Of a DNA stretch of 40,670 nt, positions 8,947 to 16,139 are shown in pieces. The notes below the pieces were generated by a model, which saw nothing but the letters and a program-made list of their open reading frames with translations, was not told the origin of the DNA and searched no databases. The position numbers and the translations under genes are program-made. The DNA is taken from contig JAGABD010000065.1 of the NCBI GenBank assembly GCA_017614795.1, forward strand, positions 1-40,670. The letters run 5' to 3'. The number at the start of each line of letters is the position of its first letter. Position 1 is the stretch's first letter. Source of the stretch: Bacteroidales bacterium (GTDB taxonomy: Bacteria; Bacteroidota; Bacteroidia; Bacteroidales; UBA932).

Positions 8947-10229
8947 GCGTCATTGCCGACCGATCGGCAATCCCGTTCAATATAGCGGCGCAGTTGGTCC
9001 AGCGCCGACGCGGCGAAACGCTCTATGTTCCGCTTGCGGTCGTTGTGGTAGTTGAACCTCTTTGTGGCCGTGCCCGAGGGGCCGCTTACGCCAACCCAGA
9101 CCGTGCCTGCGGGCTCTCGTTCGTCGCCGTAGGTGTCGGCCCAGCCGGTGGTGGCCACGGAATAGGTGGCGCCGGTGACCCTTCGTACGCCTTCCGCCAT
9201 TTCAGCCGCGACTTCGCTGCTCACGATGCCCTTGGACTCTATTGTGGCGGGGTTTACTCCCAACACTTTGCACTTCACGGCAGGGGCGTACGACACCACC
9301 GAACCGAGGAAGTATTCGGATGAGCCGGACACCGTGGTTATAAGGTGCGCTATCATTCCTCCCGTGCAGGATTCGGCAGTTGCCAGAGTCTTGCCCGTGC
9401 CTCGCAGAAGGTCGCCTATGACTGCCTCGAGGGTGGTGTCTTGCAGGGCATACAGGTTGTCGCCGAGGTAGGGTTTCAGAAGCTCCACCTGCCGGTCGAT
9501 GAGCTTTTCCTGTTCCTTTTCGTCCCCACCATATACCGAAATGCGCAGGCGTACGCCCGTGAGGGGATTGGGAAGGTATGCGAGGTGCATTCCCTCGGGC
9601 AAGGCGTCCTCCCAGGGGGCTATGAGCGCGCTCAGGGCCGATTCTGCAAGGCCGTAGGTCATAAGGGTGCGGTGCCGGATAGGGGAGACGGGGAAGCGGG
9701 CGGTTATGTCGTCGAGCACTTCGGGCAGTGCCGCCTCTGCTTCGAAGGGAACTCCGGGTAGGGAGTAAAGCACTGCGGGATGGCCGAAACGCTCTTCAGG
9801 GAAGGGGAATACCATTATGGGAGCGGTGCCGCGACGGTTCAGAATCACCTTGCAGCTGTCCGGAACCATAGCCTGACGCAGGTTTGCGGGCAGTACGTCC
9901 AGTCCTCTGGCATGCAGGAACTCGCGTATTATCACTTCCTGTTCGGCATTGCGGACATAGCCCTTGCTGCCGCTGAGTTCCGCCAGGGCATCCTTGGTTA
10001 TATCGTCTTTGGTGGGGCCCAGGCCGCCGGTACAAATGACTATCTCACAGTCACTTAACTCTCTGGAAAGGAGGGAGATTATCTGCTCTCTGTCGTCGGG
10101 TAGGGAGACCATACGTACGGTCTGTATGCCGTGGCTGCCAAGCGCCCTCGATATGAGGGAAGAATTCGTGTCGACGATCTGGCCTATGAGAATCTCGTCG
10201 CCGATCGTGCAAATCGATGCCTTTGTCAT
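8943..10229 (-). CDS. cinA: CinA-like protein: MoCF domain plus nicotinamide-nucleotide amidase domain
   Basis: The 428 residues form two known domains. The N-terminal 170 residues are a MoaB/MogA-like domain (TIGDEILIGQIVDTNS, CTGGLGPTKDDITKDAL), which in CinA proteins can carry ADP-ribose pyrophosphatase activity. The C-terminal 155 residues are the PncC amidase domain (TAESCTGGMIAHLITTVSGSS, YSVATTGWADTYG), which deamidates NMN for pyridine nucleotide recycling. In many CinA proteins the second motif reads GIAGPGG; here it is GWADTYG, a divergence worth noting. The start ATG at 10229 lies 4 nt after a -7 box. It lies just downstream of the XRE gene and may also be read from that promoter. 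The 3' end overlaps the ABC-F gene by four bases. Confidence 0.92.
   Translation of the reverse strand: MTKASICTIGDEILIGQIVDTNSSLISRALGSHGIQTVRMVSLPDDREQIISLLSRELSDCEIVICTGGLGPTKDDITKDALAELSGSKGYVRNAEQEVIIREFLHARGLDVLPANLRQAMVPDSCKVILNRRGTAPIMVFPFPEERFGHPAVLYSLPGVPFEAEAALPEVLDDITARFPVSPIRHRTLMTYGLAESALSALIAPWEDALPEGMHLAYLPNPLTGVRLRISVYGGDEKEQEKLIDRQVELLKPYLGDNLYALQDTTLEAVIGDLLRGTGKTLATAESCTGGMIAHLITTVSGSSEYFLGSVVSYAPAVKCKVLGVNPATIESKGIVSSEVAAEMAEGVRRVTGATYSVATTGWADTYGDEREPAGTVWVGVSGPSGTATKRFNYHNDRKRNIERFAASALDQLRRYIERDCRSVGNDA
8952..8971 (+). terminator. Stem-loop after the ABC-F stop, possible bidirectional terminator
   Basis: A perfect 8-bp inverted repeat (ATTGCCGA, loop CCGA, TCGGCAAT) begins 6 nt after the ABC-F stop and lies inside the 3' end of cinA. 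Neither strand shows a T-run after it, so an intrinsic terminator is uncertain. It could also act as an mRNA 3'-end stabiliser. Confidence 0.4.
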
Positions 10230-10233
10230 ACGA

Positions 10234-10241
10234 CAAATTTA
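10234..10241 (-). promoter_or_regulatory. -7 promoter box of cinA
   Basis: The minus strand reads TAAATTTG, an exact -7 consensus, only 4 nt before the cinA ATG. Transcription would start at or next to the start codon, so the message would be leaderless. No good TTTG is found at the usual -33 distance (TTCC at 19 bp). The box lies between the XRE stop and cinA. Confidence 0.5.
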
Positions 10242-10245
10242 AGCA

Positions 10246-10686
10246 TTATTTGATTTCGAGGAACGAATTGTCGTCGTAGAAAACAACAACTTTAACGATA
10301 TTCTTTTGTTTATCAATTACTTGAACTGCTTTTTCTAAAGTCTTTCTTTCAATAGGTGCGCTCGGCTCCGGCAGTTTTTCCGCAGTGGATGGCAGGGGAG
10401 CGGGCTGGGGCGCCGGTTGGGAGAAAAGACCTTCGGCGGGTTTCTCCGGTTCGGAGAAAATCGGCCTCTCAGTAGCTTCCTTGTACATTTTTCCCTTCCC
10501 CATAATGAGCCATTCGGAGTTCAGGGCAGGGTAGTGGGTGAGCATATTTTCGATGAATTCGAAGCCCGGTTTGTTCCTTCCGGACAAAATATGGGACACG
10601 CTAGCTCTCGCGACGCCGATCTCGTCCGCGAACTGGGACTGACTGATGTTTTCGGCGGCCAAAAACTGTTTCAATCTCTGGTGCAT
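10246..10686 (-). CDS. XRE-family helix-turn-helix regulator
   Basis: This 146-residue DNA-binding protein has an N-terminal Cro/CI-type helix-turn-helix (RLKQFLAAENISQSQFADEI, then GVARASVSHILSGRNKPG, about residues 3-40). A Pro-rich linker follows (about residues 75-110). The C-terminal 35 residues contain KNIVKVVVFYDDNSFLEIK, a tail I associate with small Bacteroidota XRE proteins. There is no peptidase domain, so this is not a LexA-type repressor. The open frame extends upstream to 10803, but the ATG at 10686 is chosen because a perfect promoter (10706-10736) lies inside that extension and the HTH begins right after this Met. Its target is unknown; autoregulation is plausible. Confidence 0.85.
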   Translation of the reverse strand: MHQRLKQFLAAENISQSQFADEIGVARASVSHILSGRNKPGFEFIENMLTHYPALNSEWLIMGKGKMYKEATERPIFSEPEKPAEGLFSQPAPQPAPLPSTAEKLPEPSAPIERKTLEKAVQVIDKQKNIVKVVVFYDDNSFLEIK

Positions 10687-10690
10687 ATTA

Positions 10691-10710
10691 TGAACGCTTG
10701 GTTTACAAAT
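10691..10710 (+). repeat. Repeat copy 1 at the XRE promoter
   Basis: TGAACG, then 4 bp, then GTTTACAAAT. The second copy at 11006-11021 has the same two blocks without the 4-bp gap. This copy overlaps the XRE -7 box and predicted transcription start, as a self-repressing operator would. Confidence 0.55.
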
Positions 10711-10736
10711 GTAAGAATTGTTTTTGAATTGACAAA
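10706..10736 (-). promoter_or_regulatory. Consensus Bacteroidota promoter of the XRE gene
   Basis: On the minus strand TTTG (10736-10733), 19 bp, then TACATTTG (10713-10706) fit the -33/-7 consensus exactly. The predicted start near 10702 leaves a leader of about 16 nt. The -7 box overlaps the repeat GTTTACAAAT that recurs before queA. Confidence 0.75.
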
Positions 10737-10986
10737 ATCGAATTATAAAGCCAGTCCCGGGGCAGGGGAGAGAAGCACTCGATTTTGATATTGAAATTAA
10801 CATTTAGTTTAGATATGCTAAATTATTGGGAATTAGTGTATTAATATGCGTATTTATAGTGTTCTAAAGCCCGTTCTGGCATACCCTGTTCAATACTACC
10901 AGAATATACCTCTAACGATACTTTCAGTAAAACTTATAAAATGCTGATTTTCATATAGTTATATTATCGGCTTTATCTCCATAAAT

Positions 10987-11064
10987 ATCGCTTATTATAC
11001 AATGTTGAACGGTTTACAAATCTGACAGGCAATTTTTGTGAATTTGCAAACATCAATAAGCGAT
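10987..11064 (+). repeat. Nested inverted repeats upstream of queA, including repeat copy 2
   Basis: The outer arms are perfect: ATCGCTTATT (10987-10996) and AATAAGCGAT (11055-11064). The inner arms are GTTTACAAAT (11012-11021) and ATTTGCAAAC (11042-11051), with one mismatch. The left inner arm is also the second copy (11006-11021) of the element at the XRE promoter. It could be a regulator-binding array or a folded RNA; the sequence does not decide. Confidence 0.5.
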
Positions 11065-11100
11065 GTGAAAATGTAACGCTCGCCGACAGTAATTTTTTCG

Positions 11101-11108
11101 TATTTTTG
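11101..11108 (+). promoter_or_regulatory. -7 promoter box of queA
   Basis: TATTTTTG matches the -7 consensus 9 nt before the queA ATG at 11118. No TTTG lies at the normal -33 distance. Its last three bases (TTG) could be misread as an in-frame start codon. Confidence 0.5.
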
Positions 11109-11117
11109 CACACGGTT

Positions 11118-12299
11118 ATGATACCTGAAATTCACATCAGCGACTATCATTACGATCTCCCCGACGAGAGGATAGCGAAGTATCCCCTCCCCGAGAGGGA
11201 TGCGTCCAAACTTGTGGTCTACAAGGACGGAAAAGTCAGTGAAACCATATTCAAAAACCTTCCTGAGCTGCTTCAGGATGGGTCATTGATGGTTTTCAAC
11301 GATACCCGCGTGGTGCCGGCGAGGATGCGTTTCCACCGTGAAACGGGCGCCGGAATCGAGATATTCTGCCTCGAACCGGTCGATCCCGTGGAGTACAACC
11401 TGTCCTTCGCTGCCACCGAAAAGTGCTCCTGGAAGTGCGTAATCGGCAACTCAAAGCGCTGGAAGGACGATATTCTGCGCAACGACAGCACTGAAATGTG
11501 CGCCAGGCTGCTCTCCAGGGACGGCCGGACGGGCATCGTCGAGTTCTCCTGGAAGGGGGGAGAAAGTTTCTCGAAAATGCTGGAGAAATGCGGTGAGGTG
11601 CCGATTCCTCCCTATCTGAACAGGGGTACGGAGGCTATCGACAAGGACCGTTACCAGACGCTTTATGCAAGGATAAAGGGCTCGGTCGCAGCTCCCACTG
11701 CGGGCTTGCATTTTACTGAAGCGGTACTTCAGGCAATAAGGGATAAGCATATTGATATTCAAAACGTTTGCCTTCACGTTGGTGCTGGAACTTTCCTTCC
11801 TGTGAAGGGCGACAACGTTTCGGAGCACCCGATGCACCGCGAGCCCTTCGCCGTGAGCATAGGGCTTCTGCGCAAGCTCCGCGACGGGGGAAAACCCGTG
11901 GTCGCGGTAGGGACGACATCGGTCCGCACCCTCGAATCGCTCTATTATGCCGGGGTTTCCTGCATCGAGAAGGGCTTCCCCGAGGACATAGAGCAGTGGG
12001 CTCCATACACCCGGGAATACCCTTACGGCACCTCCGAGGCCCTTGGAGCGCTGGTATCCTGGATGGAGGCGGAAGGCCTTGAAGATCTTCATCTGGGCAC
12101 CCGCATTATCATAGTGCCGGGCTTCCGGTTCCGCCTCGTGGACAGGATGGTGACCAATTTCCACCAGCCCGAAAGCACCCTGATTCTTCTTATTTCCGCA
12201 TTTGTTGACGGAGATTGGAGAACTATTTATAACTTTGCACTGTCTCACGGAGTGAGATTCCTAAGTTACGGGGACAGTTCCCTGCTGATCAGAAAGTAG
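11118..12299 (+). CDS. queA: S-adenosylmethionine:tRNA ribosyltransferase-isomerase
   Basis: QueA transfers and isomerises the ribose of S-adenosylmethionine onto preQ1-tRNA to give epoxyqueuosine in the wobble position. Family motifs run along the whole protein: DYHYDLPDERIAKYPLPERDASKL, MVFNDTRVVPARM, GSVAAPTAGLHFT, HVGAGTFLPV, VGTTSVRTLES, TNFHQPESTLILLISAF and FLSYGDSSLL. At 393 residues it is about 40 longer than the E. coli enzyme. An in-frame TTG at 11106 would add four residues, but it lies within the -7 box, so ATG 11118 is preferred. The acyltransferase gene follows after 2 bp. Confidence 0.93.
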   Translation: MIPEIHISDYHYDLPDERIAKYPLPERDASKLVVYKDGKVSETIFKNLPELLQDGSLMVFNDTRVVPARMRFHRETGAGIEIFCLEPVDPVEYNLSFAATEKCSWKCVIGNSKRWKDDILRNDSTEMCARLLSRDGRTGIVEFSWKGGESFSKMLEKCGEVPIPPYLNRGTEAIDKDRYQTLYARIKGSVAAPTAGLHFTEAVLQAIRDKHIDIQNVCLHVGAGTFLPVKGDNVSEHPMHREPFAVSIGLLRKLRDGGKPVVAVGTTSVRTLESLYYAGVSCIEKGFPEDIEQWAPYTREYPYGTSEALGALVSWMEAEGLEDLHLGTRIIIVPGFRFRLVDRMVTNFHQPESTLILLISAFVDGDWRTIYNFALSHGVRFLSYGDSSLLIRK

Positions 12300-12301
12300 T
12301 T

Positions 12302-13438
12302 ATGGAAGATTTCGAAAACATCCAGCCATATACCGACGAAGAGGCGGTTGCCGCGTTGCAGAAGATAGCGCATCACCCCCTTCTTCCCGCAATAAGCAAA
12401 TTCATATTTCCGGAATTCCCGATAGACACCCTGTCCAAGATGCTCGGGCAGATAAAGAGCGTCGAGGATTTCCAGTATACCATAGTATCCAAGGCCGTAA
12501 ACGTCATCGTGGGGCGTTCCTCGTCGGGTTTCACCTTCGAGGGAGTGGAGAATCTCCGCAAGGTCCCGGGCAAGTTCCTGGCCATTTCGAACCACCGCGA
12601 CATAATCCTCGACCCTGCGCTTACCCAGTGGATGCTGATGCTCAACAACATCCCGATGACCGAGATATGCGTGGGCAGCAACCTGCTTTCCAGCGGCATC
12701 GTGGAGGCTCTCCTGCGCTCCAACCGTATGATCACCGTCATCAGGGGCATCTCCGCGAGGGAGGTATACCTTTCTTCGCAGGTGCTTTCGCGCTTCGTCA
12801 GGGGAGAGATCACCTCGGGCAAGAGCTCCGTCTGGATCGCCCAGCGCGAGGGCCGCACCAAGAACGGCCTCGATATCACCGAGCAGGGCCTCCTGAAGAT
12901 GTTCGACATGAGCGGGGAGAAGGATTTCCGCAGCAATTTCAACGAACTCAACATAGTGCCGATGAGCATCTCGTACGAGTACGAGCCCTGCGACATCCGC
13001 AAAGCGCGCGAAATCTTCCTCACGCAGAGCGAGGGCGGGTATAAAAAGAAGAAGGACGAGGATATGCACAGCATCCTCACCGGCATCAGGCAGTGGAAGG
13101 GCGGCATACATCTTTTCATCGGCAAGCCGCTGACCGACAAGGAGGTCACGAAGGCTTCCTGGTACGAGAAGAACGACCGCTACCAGGCCATCAGGCGCAC
13201 TCTGGACGAGAGGATTATCTCCGGCTACAAGCTCTGGAAGACCAATTATATGGGCTACGACCTTATGACCGGGGGCGACAAATATGCGGACAAATATACC
13301 CCGGAGGAACTCGAAAAATTCAAGGCCTACACCGAGCACAAGCTCGGCAAACTGGAGCGGGGGATAGACAGGAATGCCGTCAGGGATATATTCTGGCACA
13401 TCTACGGCAATCCGGTGCTCGCGAAAGAAGATTTGTAG
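12302..13438 (+). CDS. 1-acyl-glycerol-3-phosphate/glycerol-3-phosphate acyltransferase family protein
   Basis: This 378-residue protein probably acylates a glycerophospholipid precursor at the inner membrane. The acyltransferase block is visible: LAISNHRDIILDPAL (His98, Asp104), a substrate-binding region near VIRGIS, and SVWIAQREGRTKNGLDITEQ in place of the usual FPEG(T/G)RS motif III. His to Asp is spaced HX5D rather than the textbook HX4D. There is no signal peptide and no strongly hydrophobic segment, so membrane association would be peripheral. It starts 2 bp after queA and ends in an intrinsic terminator that begins within its own stop codon. Family is confident; exact acyl acceptor is not. 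Confidence 0.82.
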   Translation: MEDFENIQPYTDEEAVAALQKIAHHPLLPAISKFIFPEFPIDTLSKMLGQIKSVEDFQYTIVSKAVNVIVGRSSSGFTFEGVENLRKVPGKFLAISNHRDIILDPALTQWMLMLNNIPMTEICVGSNLLSSGIVEALLRSNRMITVIRGISAREVYLSSQVLSRFVRGEITSGKSSVWIAQREGRTKNGLDITEQGLLKMFDMSGEKDFRSNFNELNIVPMSISYEYEPCDIRKAREIFLTQSEGGYKKKKDEDMHSILTGIRQWKGGIHLFIGKPLTDKEVTKASWYEKNDRYQAIRRTLDERIISGYKLWKTNYMGYDLMTGGDKYADKYTPEELEKFKAYTEHKLGKLERGIDRNAVRDIFWHIYGNPVLAKEDL

Positions 13439-13465
13439 GGAGAATTTGTTATTCTCCCTTTTTTT
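13438..13465 (+). terminator. Intrinsic terminator of the queA-acyltransferase pair
   Basis: GGGAGAAT (13438-13445), a 5-nt loop, ATTCTCCC (13451-13458) and seven T (13459-13465) make a textbook terminator. The last G of the TAG stop is the first base of the stem. The -33 element of the next promoter lies at the stem-loop junction. Confidence 0.9.
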
Positions 13466-13475
13466 GTTATATTTG
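13445..13475 (+). promoter_or_regulatory. Consensus promoter of the envelope protein gene
   Basis: TTTG (13445-13448), 19 bp, TATATTTG (13468-13475): an exact Bacteroidota promoter. The predicted start near 13479 leaves about 17 nt before the ATG at 13496. The -33 box lies within the terminator hairpin. Confidence 0.85.
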
Positions 13476-13495
13476 TCGCTTGTAAAGAACTGTAT

Positions 13496-15076
13496 ATGAA
13501 AGCACGTTTACTTGCAATCGCCGCTGCGACAGCGCTGGCATTGCCGATTCTCCCTGGCAGAGTTTACGCACAGGAAGTGCAGAAAACGCCTGCAGTTCAG
13601 GACTCTATATCCGTCGTAAAGGCGGCTCTCGATACAGCGAAAAGTGCTGTTGTGACGGTCGATTCGGCCGTTGCGGCAGTTGCTGATACTTTAGCGGACA
13701 AGGCTCAGGCGGCGGTTGCCGCCGTTGCAGATACGGTCAAGGCGGAAGCTGAAAAAGCGGTCTCCGCAGCAGTGGAAACTGCGAAGGTCGAAGCCGAACA
13801 GGCGGTCGCCGCGGCTGTAGATACGGTTAAGGCTGAAGCCGAAGCGGCGGTTGCCGCCGCGGTGGATACCGTCCAGACCACCGTAGTTGCGGTTGCCCAG
13901 GAAAGTGAGAAGACCGTCGCCGCAAAGACCGAGAAGGCAGCCAAGAAGGTCAAGGAAAAGAAAGCCAAGGCCGAAAAGCCCGCCAAAGCCGCCAAGGAAC
14001 AGGTGGTTGCTGCTACTGACAAGGCCGCCGAAGATGCCGCCATCGTAGCCGCTGCCGCCCAGTTGCTCGCCCAGGCGAACGCGAATCAGGCAGCAGTGGC
14101 CGCACAGCCTGCCCAGCCGGCTCCGAATGGGGTAGTGGCGGATGACGCCGCCATGGCCGCCGCGGCAGCTAAAGCCGCCGAACTAGCGCGTGCGCAGGAG
14201 AAGGAAGCCGCTATGAAGATGGAGGCCGACAACGCCCGTCTGAGGGCTATGGAGGCCGAGGAGCACAGGCGCGAACTCAAGAAAGCCGAACGCGACGGAC
14301 GCCGTACCGTCAAGGGACGCCGCTACAAATTCTTCAACCATCTCGGAGTCGGTGCGATTGCCGGCCTCGATGGCGCGGGAATCGATGTGGCAGTTCCTAT
14401 CTACGGCCATCTGCAGCTCAGGGGAGGGTACAGCTTCCTTCCCAAACAGCTTGGAGTTAAGAAATCCTTCGATCTCGGTACCTACGATGTGAACGGAACG
14501 GACAGGGATTTCAAGAACATCTCGTTCGAGCTGAAGCCTGATATGGCTACGTACAAGGCTTTCCTGGACTTCTATCCTACAAGATGGACGGCCTTCCACA
14601 TCACTGTGGGAGCGTACTACGGAGTGAAATCTTCCGATTTCTTCACGCTTACCGCCGATCTCAGGGGACCTCTTCAGCCCAACGAATACGCATCGGTATA
14701 CGTCCAGTTGGACGACAAGAACGAGCCGGGGAAGTACGCCAGAATCAGCACCGACGAGAAGGGTTTCGCCCACGTGGCCGTGCGCAGCAAGCAGGAGATC
14801 CGTCCTTATGTGGGCATCGGATTCGGCCGCTGCGCCAACCTCAAGCACCGCGTGAGCGTCAACTTCGAGCTCGGCGCCCAGTACATCAAGGGCGTGGGCA
14901 TCGAGGTGTACGACTATGACGGCAACGGACAGTACCTCACCAGCGGTATGGTAGACAACAAGGACGAGGTGGACAATCCTCTGACCGGCAAGAAACTGAG
15001 AGTGATAGACGCTCTCGGAAAAGACCTGAACATCTGGCCTGTGATGAGGTTCGGCATAAATGTAAGACTATTTTAA
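13496..15076 (+). CDS. Envelope protein with Ala/Val/Lys/Glu helical repeats and a predicted C-terminal beta barrel
   Basis: I do not recognise a named family. The 526 residues begin with a signal peptide (ending YAQ, about residue 26). Residues 30-150 are an alanine-rich amphipathic region with an imperfect 15-residue repeat (VETAKVEAEQAVAAA, VDTVKAEAEAAVAAA and looser copies). Residues 145-175 are Lys-rich, followed by an Ala/Gln/Pro stretch and a charged coiled coil (about 225-275). From about 285 the sequence changes to alternating hydrophobic and aromatic strands and ends in FGINVRLF, with a terminal Phe as in outer-membrane barrels. The likely picture is a barrel anchored in the outer membrane with a long periplasmic helical arm. 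It has its own strong promoter and the lipoprotein gene follows after 25 bp. Confidence 0.75.
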   Translation: MKARLLAIAAATALALPILPGRVYAQEVQKTPAVQDSISVVKAALDTAKSAVVTVDSAVAAVADTLADKAQAAVAAVADTVKAEAEKAVSAAVETAKVEAEQAVAAAVDTVKAEAEAAVAAAVDTVQTTVVAVAQESEKTVAAKTEKAAKKVKEKKAKAEKPAKAAKEQVVAATDKAAEDAAIVAAAAQLLAQANANQAAVAAQPAQPAPNGVVADDAAMAAAAAKAAELARAQEKEAAMKMEADNARLRAMEAEEHRRELKKAERDGRRTVKGRRYKFFNHLGVGAIAGLDGAGIDVAVPIYGHLQLRGGYSFLPKQLGVKKSFDLGTYDVNGTDRDFKNISFELKPDMATYKAFLDFYPTRWTAFHITVGAYYGVKSSDFFTLTADLRGPLQPNEYASVYVQLDDKNEPGKYARISTDEKGFAHVAVRSKQEIRPYVGIGFGRCANLKHRVSVNFELGAQYIKGVGIEVYDYDGNGQYLTSGMVDNKDEVDNPLTGKKLRVIDALGKDLNIWPVMRFGINVRLF

Positions 15077-15101
15077 CTAACTAACTAATACTTAAGTACT
15101 T

Positions 15102-16025
15102 ATGAAATTTGTTAAGTTTTTGGCAATCGCGGCCGCAGCAGTCGCCCTTGCAGCCTGCGGAAAGGACAACAAGTCCACAGTGGACCTGAAACCCGCTCCG
15201 TATTACGACAATTCCACCCAGTTTATCGCTCCTGCGGGCAGCGACTTCGAGGAATTCATCTTCTTCGCGGACGGAACCGGTCTTGCAAAGCGTCAGAAAC
15301 CGGCTTCTGCCGCTGTCACATCCCTCAAGCCCAGGAAGAATCCGGCCCCGCAGTTCGAGTACAAGGCTTTCACCTACACTGTGAACGGCAACAAGTACAC
15401 GATCAACGGCCTTTATGATTCAACGGCATCCCTCGAGTATGACCCCCAGAACCACACGATTACTCTCAAGGTCATTGAGAAGGGTGTGGAGAAGGTGGTC
15501 AGCACCATCGCCGACGTCCAGGAAGTGGAGGTAGTCGAGAATGTGGCGGCATCCGCCCTCGAAGATCTTTGCCGCGCCTGGAAAGTCTCGTCCGTGGATA
15601 TCCACGTCGATGGAACCGCTATCAGCGGTGGCCAGATTTTCAGGACTGGAGACCTCTATGAAATCGCCAAGAGCATCGCGAGTTCTTCGGCTGGTGCCGA
15701 CAACAAGCCTGTATTCGATCCTGAAAAGACCAAGGGCTACAACATCGCATCCATCAATTTCGCGAAGACCGGCTCGTTCGTGGTCAATTTTGTCCAGGTT
15801 GCAGGTTCTAAAGACAACAAGGAACCCTTCGTGGCAGATTGGACGCTCACCGGAACTTCGTTCTCGTACGATCTCAAGTATGGTGAGGGCAACGACCTGT
15901 TCAATGCCCACGCGAGCGGTACGCTCACAGTTGGCGACGGCAAGTGCGTTCTGAACCTTTCCGTCAATATCGAAGGCTCAAGCAACTACAAGGGTTCGAT
16001 CATCCTTACCCTTATCCCTGCATAA
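15102..16025 (+). CDS. Putative lipoprotein, lipocalin-like
   Basis: This 307-residue protein has a lipoprotein signal peptide (MKFVKFLAIAAAAVALAAC, lipid-bearing Cys at residue 19, followed by Gly). The first 130 residues are unremarkable. The second half starts with DLCRAWKVSSVDIHVDG and continues with alternating strands to YKGSIILTLIPA, which resembles the lipocalin-like domains of unknown function common in Bacteroidales lipoproteins. No catalytic motif is visible. It is probably co-transcribed with the barrel protein upstream and ends at a strong terminator, so the two form a small envelope operon. The function is unknown. Confidence 0.75.
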   Translation: MKFVKFLAIAAAAVALAACGKDNKSTVDLKPAPYYDNSTQFIAPAGSDFEEFIFFADGTGLAKRQKPASAAVTSLKPRKNPAPQFEYKAFTYTVNGNKYTINGLYDSTASLEYDPQNHTITLKVIEKGVEKVVSTIADVQEVEVVENVAASALEDLCRAWKVSSVDIHVDGTAISGGQIFRTGDLYEIAKSIASSSAGADNKPVFDPEKTKGYNIASINFAKTGSFVVNFVQVAGSKDNKEPFVADWTLTGTSFSYDLKYGEGNDLFNAHASGTLTVGDGKCVLNLSVNIEGSSNYKGSIILTLIPA

Positions 16026-16040
16026 TTTGCAAGTGGCTTA

Positions 16041-16073
16041 AAGAGGACCGGTTCGCAAGAGCCGGTCTTTTTT
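16041..16073 (+). terminator. Intrinsic terminator after the lipoprotein gene
   Basis: A 9-bp stem with one G-T pair (GACCGGTTC at 16046-16054, GAGCCGGTC at 16059-16067) closes a GCAA tetraloop and is followed by six T (16068-16073). It lies 20 nt past the stop. Confidence 0.92.
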
Positions 16074-16092
16074 CGCTCCTGCCCCTATTGTT

Positions 16093-16120
16093 ACACAATT
16101 TATATTATGTTAAGTTGTGT
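16093..16120 (+). repeat. Imperfect inverted repeat upstream of rlmD
   Basis: ACACAATTTA and TTAAGTTGTGT pair with one mismatch across a short AT-rich centre. It lies between the terminator and the rlmD promoter and could be a second protein-binding site. Confidence 0.35.
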
Positions 16121-16139
16121 ATTGCGAAACACACCCCTA

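Larger units (their letters stand above)
10687..11117. other. AT-rich 431-bp gap between the XRE gene and queA
   Basis: No open frame here looks like a gene. The region is far richer in A+T than the coding DNA around it. It holds the XRE promoter at the left end and the queA -7 box at the right end, a repeated element, and two nested inverted repeats. I could not identify a tRNA, riboswitch or small RNA; the stretch 10740-10980 shows nothing I can name. Confidence 0.7.

Noticed and set aside
10687..10803. N-terminal extension of the XRE regulator
   Set aside because: A perfect promoter lies inside it and the HTH domain begins at the Met at 10686.
10874..10904. TTCTGG ... CCAGAA inverted repeat in the XRE-queA gap
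   Set aside because: Six-base arms with a 19-nt loop are expected by chance in a region of this size.
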